Source of the DNA: Bacillota bacterium
GTDB taxonomy: Bacteria > Bacillota > Clostridia > Christensenellales > CAG-138
Direction: 5' to 3'
Length of the DNA: 19,893 nt
Assembly (NCBI GenBank): GCA_023416895.1
Contig: JAEZGQ010000010.1
Coordinates: 1 to 19,893, forward strand
The position numbers and the translations under genes were made by a program. Below are positions 14,208-19,893 of the stretch, one piece after another (within the stretch, counting starts at the first letter, position 1; each line of letters opens with the position of its first letter). The notes under the pieces were generated by a model, which made no database searches, had not been told where the DNA came from, and saw only the letters and a program-made list of their open reading frames with translations.

Positions 14208-15602
14208 ATGGAAGAAAAGCAAAGCAAACAAAAAATTAAGATCGTACGCCGAAAGAAAAAGCTCGGCTTGTGGGCGAAGGTCGCAATTGTCCTATGCGCG
14301 GTTATCCTTGTTTTCGTGCTTGCGGCAGGCATTTTAGGGCTCAACCTTTTAAACAGGCTCTACCGTCCGGAAACTCCCACCGTATTTGCGCCCGACGACG
14401 AGGATGCGGAAGAAACCTCCGACGTTTCCCAAACGCCCGCCGCCTACGTTACGCCGTCAGTAACCCTTTCTCCCGCTGCGTCACCCACGCCGACGCCCGA
14501 GGTGGTGCTCCCGCTTTCCGAGCTTTATACCCAAACCCTTCTTTCGGAGCAAGTCCTTTCCCAAATGGACGCGCAGGCAGCGGATACCCGTTACACCAAC
14601 ATTTTGCTCATCGGCGTAGACCGGCGCGGTACAAGCGGCAACTCGCGCGCGGATACACTGATGATTGCCACCATCGACCGTGTAAACAAGCGTCTCAAAC
14701 TGACCTCGATTCTTCGCGATACGCTTGTGAACATTGAAGGCGTCGGTTACGGCAAACTCAATTCATCCGCCGCAAAGGGCGGCGTCGAGCTTCTTCTCAA
14801 AACCGTCAACGACAGCTTCCATCTGAACATTCAGAACTATGTTCTTGTGGATTTCAACATGTTCGAGCAGATCATCGACGAGCTCGGCGGCATTACCGTA
14901 GAGATGACCGCCGCCGAAATTTCCGCCGCCAACGACTGCATCGCAGGCCTCAACAAGCAGCGCGGCGTTGCGTACCTTTGGGACGGTTTCATTTTTGCCA
15001 ATGCGGGTAACGTGAAGCTCACCGGAAAGCAGGCGCTCGGCTTTGCGCGCGTTAGGCATCTCGACAGCGATTTCAACCGTACCAACCGCCAGTTTTCCGT
15101 GCTCATGGCGGTATTCGCCAAATTTAGAAAAGCAAGCCTCACCAAGCAATACGACATGCTCGACGATATTTTGCCGCTCGTGGAAACCAACATGAACAAT
15201 GCGAGCATTCTCGACTGCATGCTAAGCGCCCTTTCCTTGAATACCGACGGCCTTCTCCACTTCCGCGCCCCTGCCGATGGGCTTTATCAAAGCGGCAGCT
15301 ACAACCGCTCGTCGGTGCTGCTTACGGATATTCCGGCCAATGCCTTAGCAATGCACCAGTTTATTTTCGATTCGGCTGCGGAGCCTAAGAAGGCCACTGT
15401 ATTGAAGCCGGGCGAATCCTTGCCGCCGCGCACCCCTACGCCGACTTTTGTTTTTCCGGAATACTCCGACGGGATCATCATCGACCCTTCTCAGCAGTAC
15501 CCACAAGCTACACTTGAGGTAACACCCGAACCCGCATGGACGCCCGAGCCTACTGCGACGCCCGCCCCTCCCACGGAGTCCCCTGAAACACAGCAACCAT
15601 AA
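14208..15602 (+). CDS. LytR-CpsA-Psr (LCP) family cell-wall ligase
   Basis: A 464-residue type II membrane protein. It has a basic N-terminus, one membrane helix at about 24-46, a Thr/Pro/Ser-rich linker (75-100, PSVTLSPAASPTPTPEV), and the LCP catalytic domain from about 128 to 300. LCP enzymes move undecaprenyl-phosphate-linked polymers such as teichoic acids or capsules onto peptidoglycan outside the membrane. Family residues are visible in NILLIGVDRRGTSGNSRADT, in SILRDT (R170, D171), and in ARVRHLDSDFNRTNRQF (280-296), which supplies the conserved arginines that bind pyrophosphate. A second TP-rich tail (TPTPTF, then TPEPAWTPEPTATPAPPTE) ends the protein. The start has GGTGAG seven bases upstream. 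It may be co-transcribed with the preceding GNAT gene, and a strong terminator follows. Confidence 0.95.
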   Translation: MEEKQSKQKIKIVRRKKKLGLWAKVAIVLCAVILVFVLAAGILGLNLLNRLYRPETPTVFAPDDEDAEETSDVSQTPAAYVTPSVTLSPAASPTPTPEVVLPLSELYTQTLLSEQVLSQMDAQAADTRYTNILLIGVDRRGTSGNSRADTLMIATIDRVNKRLKLTSILRDTLVNIEGVGYGKLNSSAAKGGVELLLKTVNDSFHLNIQNYVLVDFNMFEQIIDELGGITVEMTAAEISAANDCIAGLNKQRGVAYLWDGFIFANAGNVKLTGKQALGFARVRHLDSDFNRTNRQFSVLMAVFAKFRKASLTKQYDMLDDILPLVETNMNNASILDCMLSALSLNTDGLLHFRAPADGLYQSGSYNRSSVLLTDIPANALAMHQFIFDSAAEPKKATVLKPGESLPPRTPTPTFVFPEYSDGIIIDPSQQYPQATLEVTPEPAWTPEPTATPAPPTESPETQQP

Positions 15603-15659
15603 CGCCGCGGGCAGCGGCATATTGATGAAAAGCCCCCGTTTGAACGACCTACAAAACCA

Positions 15660-15702
15660 CGGGCTGTATCGCGAATGAAGCGATACAGCCCGTTGCTTTT
15701 TA
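15660..15702 (+). terminator. Intrinsic terminator after the LCP gene
   Basis: CGGGCTGTATCGC (15660-15672) and GCGATACAGCCCG (15680-15692) form a perfect 13-bp stem with a seven-base loop, followed by TTGCTTTTTA. It lies 57 bases after the LCP stop. The rest of 15603-15843 shows nothing else clear. Confidence 0.9.
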
Positions 15703-15843
15703 TAATTGCCATGGCAGGAAACATTCCCCGCCATGCACCACAGCTTACTTTTCCACCATCCGGCGGCATCAAGGTCAGGATAGCTTTATAAATGCAAGAA
15801 CGCACTTTTTTCTATGCCTACCGACAAATCGAAACGATCGTTC

Positions 15844-16372
15844 CTACCCCTGCTTTCTCAAAGTGTATTCGCTTTTCAGTATTCTCATCATAACAAAGTC
15901 GCTGAATTCGCCGTTATAAAAGTACCCCTGCTCCTGAATGCCTTCCTTTTTGAACCCAACCTTTTCATAAAATTTGAGCGCCGACGTATTGAACCCCACG
16001 ACCCCGATGGAAATCCTGTTTAAACGCAAGGTCAAACATCAGCTCAATGGCTTCCGTGCCATAGCCTTTTCCCTGATCATCCGGATCGGGAATAATCAGG
16101 GTGAGGTCGGTGCAGTGCCATTCGGGAAACATGCGCAACAAGCCGGCCTCTCCCAATACCCTGCCGGTTTTGTCGGTAATGGTATACCAATCCCTGTCCT
16201 TGCTTTCCTTGCACTTGGCAATCGCGGCAAGCTCCTGCTCCACCGTAGTACCCTGGGTAAAACCGCATTCGGAGATGATCTCCGGCTCATTGTACCAGCG
16301 CGCAAAAAAAGCGGCGTCGCTTTCGATCGGCCGCCGTAGAATCACTTTATTTCCTTTGATCTGCTGTTCCAA
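15844..16372 (-). pseudogene. Frameshifted GNAT acetyltransferase (RimJ/RimL-like)
   Basis: Two adjacent minus-strand frames together make one RimJ/RimL-type acetyltransferase of about 175 residues. The first frame (from a TTG at 16372 with GAGGG upstream) holds the N-terminal half: NKVILRRPIESDAAFFARWY and the acetyl-CoA loop DQGKGYGTEAIELMFDLAF. It then runs into unrelated residues and a stop at 15965. The second frame supplies the missing end: LNRISIGVVGFNTSALKFYE followed by KVGFKKEGI. The break is near 16018-16030. Relatives usually have about three more residues between AF and LNR, so a small deletion of about 10 bases is more likely than a single-base error. The product as encoded would lack the C-terminal strands and should be inactive. 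Confidence 0.85.
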
Positions 16373-16433
16373 ATGAACGCCCTCGTCAAATCTTCGTCTC
16401 TATGGGTACGACAGTAATACCCTCGCTTGGTTT

Positions 16434-17579
16434 TCAGCGCGCGCCCATTCGGGGTGCGCTGTTAAGGCGCTTTTGTTCATACATGTTGGTATCGAGCCGC
16501 TTATAAAATTCGCGCTGTGTCATATACGACCTGACACCGCAGGTTTCGCTGCCTATGCTGAGGCTGATTTCAAACGGATAAACGCCACGCTCGTTAAGCG
16601 CCTTAAGCCCGAGAAGGATGTTCCGATGTACATCGGCAGTTGTAAAACCCGTACCGCTGAACAAAATGGCAAATTCATCGCCGCCGATGCGCGCCACAAG
16701 GTCTTTTCTGCGCGCGCTTCGCCGCAGTATCTCCGCCACGGTTTTGAGCACGCTGTCGCCCATGTCGTGGCCGTAATGGTCGTTGATCTGCTTGAAGCGG
16801 TCGATGTCCACCATCACACCGCAAAGCCGCTGCCTTTTGCTGCCGGAAGAAAAGTACGACTCGAGCGCCGCGTCAAACTTACGGCGGTTGTAAAGGCCGG
16901 TAAGATAATCCGTATACACCTGAATGTTCTGCATGCTGATGTAAAGGAGCAAAAACGCAAGCGCAAACGTGAGCCACACAACGTTCAAGCTGTCAAAAAA
17001 AGACTCCGTTAGGCCTGCCGCCATGGGCAAAAGCGCCGAGAAGAGCAGCAGGTAAAACTCCTTTTTGAGCATGGACGCACGTTTGTACCACAGCGTCGCC
17101 AGATAAAACGCCATATAGCAATAGCAAATGGCAGGCATCAGCGCAAAATACGCGCCGCGCTCATACACATTGCCTTCGGCAATCGAAAAAGTAAAACCGC
17201 CTTTTAAGCTGACGAGCGAAAAAAGCGCATTGAGTGCCGCAGGGAGCAGCAGCGCAAAAAGGAATGCAGGCTTTGGTGTTTGTTCGCGCCGGATGAGGTG
17301 GTAAAGGTAGAGTACCATCAGCGCCGCGAGCACAGGGCCGAGCATGTAATAGACGACCACGGTGACGGGAAGCGCACCGCGCGAAAACGCATCGGTTTTG
17401 CCGCTCAAAGAAACAATGCAAAAATCCAAAACAAGAAGCAGCGCGTTTACGGTAAGCATCGCAAGAAATGTGGACTGCGAATGCTTACGGCGTATGCCGT
17501 GGTGCAAAAGGTTCACGAAAATAAGTGCCAGAAGAAAAAGCCCCACCGCAATGTTCTGCACCTGATAAGCGGTTTGCAC
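16434..17579 (-). CDS. Membrane diguanylate cyclase (GGDEF domain)
   Basis: A 381-residue enzyme that would make cyclic di-GMP from two GTP. The first 215 or so residues are hydrophobic, with six or seven predicted membrane helices (for example IAVGLFLLALIFVNLL, FLAMLTVNALLLVLDFCIVS, LTFALAFLLLYI), and may sense a membrane signal. The catalytic domain starts at YTDYLTGLYNRRKFD (about 222-236), has VDIDRFKQINDHYGHDMGD, and carries an intact GGDEF at 299-303. An RxxD inhibitory site (R290 to D293) lies exactly five residues before it, so product feedback is expected. The start is GTG at 17579 with GGAGGAGG five bases upstream. No EAL, HD-GYP or PilZ partner is in the window. Confidence 0.93.
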   Translation of the reverse strand: MQTAYQVQNIAVGLFLLALIFVNLLHHGIRRKHSQSTFLAMLTVNALLLVLDFCIVSLSGKTDAFSRGALPVTVVVYYMLGPVLAALMVLYLYHLIRREQTPKPAFLFALLLPAALNALFSLVSLKGGFTFSIAEGNVYERGAYFALMPAICYCYMAFYLATLWYKRASMLKKEFYLLLFSALLPMAAGLTESFFDSLNVVWLTFALAFLLLYISMQNIQVYTDYLTGLYNRRKFDAALESYFSSGSKRQRLCGVMVDIDRFKQINDHYGHDMGDSVLKTVAEILRRSARRKDLVARIGGDEFAILFSGTGFTTADVHRNILLGLKALNERGVYPFEISLSIGSETCGVRSYMTQREFYKRLDTNMYEQKRLNSAPRMGAR

Positions 17580-17630
17580 GCGTTTTCCTCCTCCCTCTTG
17601 TTGTGTGGACGAGCGGAAATCTTATGTTCC

Positions 17631-17659
17631 ATACTAACGGATATTTCATAAAAAAGCAA
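17631..17659 (-). promoter_or_regulatory. Weak promoter candidate for the diguanylate cyclase gene
   Basis: On the minus strand, TTGCTT (17659-17654) and TAGTAT (17636-17631) have a 17-base spacer. Both boxes match only partly, so this is tentative. Confidence 0.3.
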
Positions 17660-17673
17660 TTTCTGCGCGCATC

Positions 17674-17712
17674 AAGAGGCTGCTGCACCGAAAAATTGCG
17701 CAGCAGCCTCTT
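17674..17712. terminator. Long hairpin between the cyclophilin and diguanylate cyclase genes
   Basis: AAGAGGCTGCTGC (17674-17686) and GCAGCAGCCTCTT (17700-17712) form a perfect 13-bp stem. It lies 48 bases after the minus-strand cyclophilin stop. There is no strong U-tail on that strand, so it is either a weak terminator or an mRNA-end stabiliser. AATTGCGCA occurs twice around its right arm (17694-17702 and 17717-17725). Confidence 0.6.
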
Positions 17713-17759
17713 TAAGAATTGCGCAAACAAACGATGCTGCGCTACTTTTTGAATGCGGT

Positions 17760-18464
17760 TTAATTCGCAGGGAGCTTTTCGGGTTCCGCAAGCTCGGGGC
17801 CTTCGATGGTAATAGAGGTTATCACAACGTCCGCAAGCGGCTTGTCGTTTTCATCCGTTTCCATGGCGGCAATGGCGTCCACCACCTCGATGCCGCTTGT
17901 AACGTGGCCAAACGCCGCATAGAGCCCGTCGAGGTCGGTATAGTCCTCATGCATGATGAAAAACTGCGAGCCTGCGCTGTTGTATGGCGACTGCCTTCTC
18001 GCCATGGAGATCACGCCGCGCTCGTGGGAAAGAGGGTTTTGAAACCCATTGGCCGCAAATTCGCCCTCGATAAAATAGCCGGGGCTTCCCATGCCGGTGC
18101 CAAGCGGGTCACCGCCCTGAATCATGAAGCCGGGAATGACGCGGTGAAAAATGAGCCCGTCATAAAAACCCTGTCGCGCAAGCGAAACAAAGTTGCTTAC
18201 CGTCTGCGGGGCAATGGATGGATAAAGCTCAAGCTCTATGGTGCCGTAATCCTGTACGACGATGGTTGCCTTCATGGTTTCCACGGTGCTCGGATCGACC
18301 GTATCGTCGGCGGAAACCGTCGCAGAGGGTGTAACCTCGGCAATCGGTGTTTGTTCAGCCGGGGAGGGGGAAACGGGAGCTGGCACTTCGTCTATCAAAG
18401 AGCATCCGGAAAAAAGCGTGAAAGCAAGCAAAATAGCAAGCACGAAGCAAGCGGTTTTTCGCAT
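17760..18464 (-). CDS. Cyclophilin-type peptidyl-prolyl isomerase, lipoprotein
   Basis: A 234-residue protein that would speed cis-trans turning of proline bonds outside the cell membrane. A lipoprotein signal is clear: MRKTACFVLAILLAFTLFSG followed by Cys21, which would be lipid-modified. A Pro/Thr/Ser linker spans about 28-60. The cyclophilin domain covers about 65-225, with FHRVIPGFMIQGGDP (107-120; R108, F113, Q116 are active-site positions) and AGSQFFIM (164-171). The Trp that binds cyclosporin in human cyclophilin A is replaced (YTDLDG), so drug sensitivity should be low. AAAGGA lies 10 bases before the ATG. The neighbour across the divergent promoter region is also an envelope protein. 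A role in folding exported proteins is likely. Confidence 0.93.
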   Translation of the reverse strand: MRKTACFVLAILLAFTLFSGCSLIDEVPAPVSPSPAEQTPIAEVTPSATVSADDTVDPSTVETMKATIVVQDYGTIELELYPSIAPQTVSNFVSLARQGFYDGLIFHRVIPGFMIQGGDPLGTGMGSPGYFIEGEFAANGFQNPLSHERGVISMARRQSPYNSAGSQFFIMHEDYTDLDGLYAAFGHVTSGIEVVDAIAAMETDENDKPLADVVITSITIEGPELAEPEKLPAN

Positions 18465-18558
18465 GATAAGAAAATCCTTTCCTGTGTTTTCAGGCCAAAA
18501 CCGAGCCGCTTTAAGTGCCGGAAAAGCACTTCATGTACGCCGCGGTTTTCGCTTTTTT

Positions 18559-18587
18559 ACTCTATCACGGCGTGAAAACCACGTCAA
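18559..18587 (-). promoter_or_regulatory. Promoter of the cyclophilin lipoprotein gene
   Basis: On the minus strand, TTGACG (18587-18582) and TAGAGT (18564-18559) have a 17-base spacer, about 95 bases before the start codon. The leader contains a small hairpin, AAGTGC/GCACTT (18513-18518/18526-18531), inside a larger AAAACCG/CGGTTTT pairing. Confidence 0.55.
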
Positions 18588-18592
18588 CCGCA

Positions 18593-18621
18593 TTGCACGG
18601 GGGAGGGAATTCCTGTATAAT
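18593..18621 (+). promoter_or_regulatory. Promoter of the PQQ-like membrane protein gene
   Basis: A perfect -10 TATAAT (18616-18621) has a weak -35 TTGCAC (18593-18598) 17 bases upstream. It is back to back with the divergent cyclophilin promoter, five bases apart at the -35 boxes. The leader to the TTG start is about 105 bases. Confidence 0.6.
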
Positions 18622-18731
18622 GCAACGTGAAAAAGCGTTGAAAAGTCAGATGGCTGCATTTGAGGGAAGCGCTTTTTACGCATCGAAGCGCCCTTTCCTC
18701 TGGCGGGCGCGGGAAGCTGAGGTTAAAAGAG

Positions 18732-19893
18732 TTGGCCGGCAAAAGAAGAAGACGGAGGCGCACATCAGCCCCGCAAGTCATCATCATCCTTGTTCTTTTC
18801 ATCATCGCGCTCGCACTTGGCGCTTTGCTCTTGTTCCGTTCCTGCACGCCCGGCAGCGGGCAGACCCCTACGCAAAGCCCGGGCGGTATTTTTGATACCC
18901 TCTTCCCCTCACCCACGCCGAGCGCAACCCCTGTACCTACGCCCACGCCGGAGCCCACGCCCACCCCTATTCCCGATCCGACGAGCGTTGAGGGCACACG
19001 CGCTTCCGATTTCGGGCTGAACTTTGAAATGCAGCTTGACGGCGAGGAGATTTCCTCTTACTCGCGCGATACAAGCCTTGATTTCGGCGCGCCGGAGGAT
19101 TACACCGATCTCGAAGGCGTAATTACCTTCCGCGGCAACAATTTCCGCGATGCGCCCACCTACGGCTCTGCCGGTGCGGTTGCAGAAAAGAAGCTCGAGA
19201 TCGCATGGGAAAAGGAAATTCCCGGCAGCATCTCAAAGAGCGACAGCGGAAGTTGGTTTGGCTGTGGTTGGACAGGGCAGCCGCTGATTGTGCGCTGGCC
19301 GGAGGCTACGCGCCGCATCATGAACCTTTATGACGAAAAGAAAAACAAGGACGGCCTTGTTGAGGTCATTTACGCCACGGAAAACAGCTACATTTATTTT
19401 CTCGACCTTGACGACGGCAACTTTACGCGCGATAAGGTCAATGGCAAATGGACGTTTAAGGGCGCAGGCAGCCTTGACCCGCGCGGTTATCCTCTCCTAT
19501 ATGTGGGCGCGGGCGACGCAGGTCCCAACGGCCCCGCCGAAAACATGATCATAAGCCTCATCGACGGCAAAAAGATCTACAGCTACGGCGCGCGCGACCC
19601 GTACTCACTCAGAAGCTTCCTCGCGTTTGATCCCGCAACGCTCGTGCACGCGGGCACGGATACCGTTACCTACGCCTCCGAATCCGGTATCATCTACCAA
19701 TTCAAGCTCAACACCTTGTACGACGAGACGGCCGGAACCATTTCCATAGATCCCTCGAACATCCTTAAGTGGCGCTACACCACCGAGCGTTCGCGTGAGA
19801 GCGGTACAAGGGCATACTGGCTGGGTTTTGAATCGAGCCCCGTCATATGGCGGCACTACATGTACGTTTCCGACAACGCGGGTGACCTTTTCT
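18732..19893 (+). CDS. Membrane-anchored extracellular protein, PQQ-like beta-propeller type (3' truncated)
   Basis: An open frame of 387 residues runs off the right end. It has no in-frame ATG at its front. I place the start at TTG 18732, because GAGGT lies eight bases upstream and the product then begins MAGKRRRRRR, a positive-inside anchor. A membrane helix follows at about 15-36 (QVIIILVLFIIALALGALLL), then a TP-rich linker (about 45-85), then an outer domain. In that domain, GVITFRGNNFRDAPTYG, a Trp-rich GSWFGCGWTGQPLIV stretch, and repeated strand pairs such as NSYIYFLDLDDGNF and DTVTYASESGIIYQFKLN suggest beta-propeller blades of the PQQ-like kind found in clostridial surface proteins. 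The family call rests on pattern only; the gene's existence is secure. The function, perhaps cell-wall or ligand binding, is unknown. Confidence 0.8.
   Translation, partial: MAGKRRRRRRTSAPQVIIILVLFIIALALGALLLFRSCTPGSGQTPTQSPGGIFDTLFPSPTPSATPVPTPTPEPTPTPIPDPTSVEGTRASDFGLNFEMQLDGEEISSYSRDTSLDFGAPEDYTDLEGVITFRGNNFRDAPTYGSAGAVAEKKLEIAWEKEIPGSISKSDSGSWFGCGWTGQPLIVRWPEATRRIMNLYDEKKNKDGLVEVIYATENSYIYFLDLDDGNFTRDKVNGKWTFKGAGSLDPRGYPLLYVGAGDAGPNGPAENMIISLIDGKKIYSYGARDPYSLRSFLAFDPATLVHAGTDTVTYASESGIIYQFKLNTLYDETAGTISIDPSNILKWRYTTERSRESGTRAYWLGFESSPVIWRHYMYVSDNAGDLF

Noticed and set aside
15965..16035. Programmed -1 frameshift at the TTTAAAC heptamer in the broken GNAT
   Set aside because: The heptamer is present, but the upstream frame reads TTT AAA, which is the post-shift phase of a -1 site. 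Joining the halves needs a +1 or -2 change, and a few residues are missing, so a deletion fits better.
18515..18997. Other reading frames in the promoter and N-terminal region of the PQQ-like gene, on both strands
   Set aside because: They lie in different frames over the membrane anchor and TP-rich linker. The minus-strand Gly/Val repeats are simply the reverse of the linker codons.

Overview
The window looks like a chromosomal segment of a Gram-positive Clostridia-type bacterium (Firmicutes), probably one of the moderately GC-rich uncultivated gut lineages; this placement is an inference. Supporting signs are strong GGAGG-type ribosome binding sites, frequent TTG/GTG starts, AT-rich sigma-A promoters, U-tailed intrinsic terminators, a LytR-CpsA-Psr cell-wall ligase, a DegV protein, Hsp33, an ECF sigma/DUF4179-type anti-sigma pair, and exported proteins with Thr-Pro-rich linkers. 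There are no rRNA or tRNA genes, no CRISPR array, no phage genes and no transposase. It is mostly an ordinary housekeeping and envelope region.

Layout. 1-1971 (+): 3' end of an ABC-F ATPase gene, a GNAT acetyltransferase, a MazG-like pyrophosphohydrolase and a second GNAT, closed by a terminator. 2063-4429 (-): a HAD phosphatase, a 338-base structured intergenic island without a convincing gene, then a DegV gene translationally coupled to an upstream MarR regulator. The MarR promoter carries a perfect 14-bp palindrome next to its -10 box. 4659-5804 (+): metK, divergent from marR. 5887-7697 (-): an ECF sigma factor followed by its likely membrane anti-sigma factor. 7698-8084: a non-coding stretch with a hairpin array bounded by two 31-bp direct repeats. 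8085-12820 (-): a methyltransferase, Hsp33 (hslO), a TPR protein and a THUMP-type rRNA methyltransferase; the last two genes overlap by four bases. 12999-13373 (-): a small unrecognised protein.

13491-15602 (+): a consensus promoter followed about 45 bases later by an intrinsic terminator, then a GNAT gene and an LCP ligase gene. 15844-16372 (-): a frameshifted GNAT pseudogene. 16434-18464 (-): a membrane diguanylate cyclase and a cyclophilin-type lipoprotein. 18732-19893 (+): a membrane-anchored extracellular protein that starts at TTG and runs off the window; it is probably a PQQ-like beta-propeller.

No complete new defence or mobile system is evident. The items most worth a second look are the two structured intergenic elements (2786-3123 and 7818-8074), the possible short transcript at 13527-13577, the MarR-DegV module with its palindromic operator, and the C-terminus of the TPR protein.
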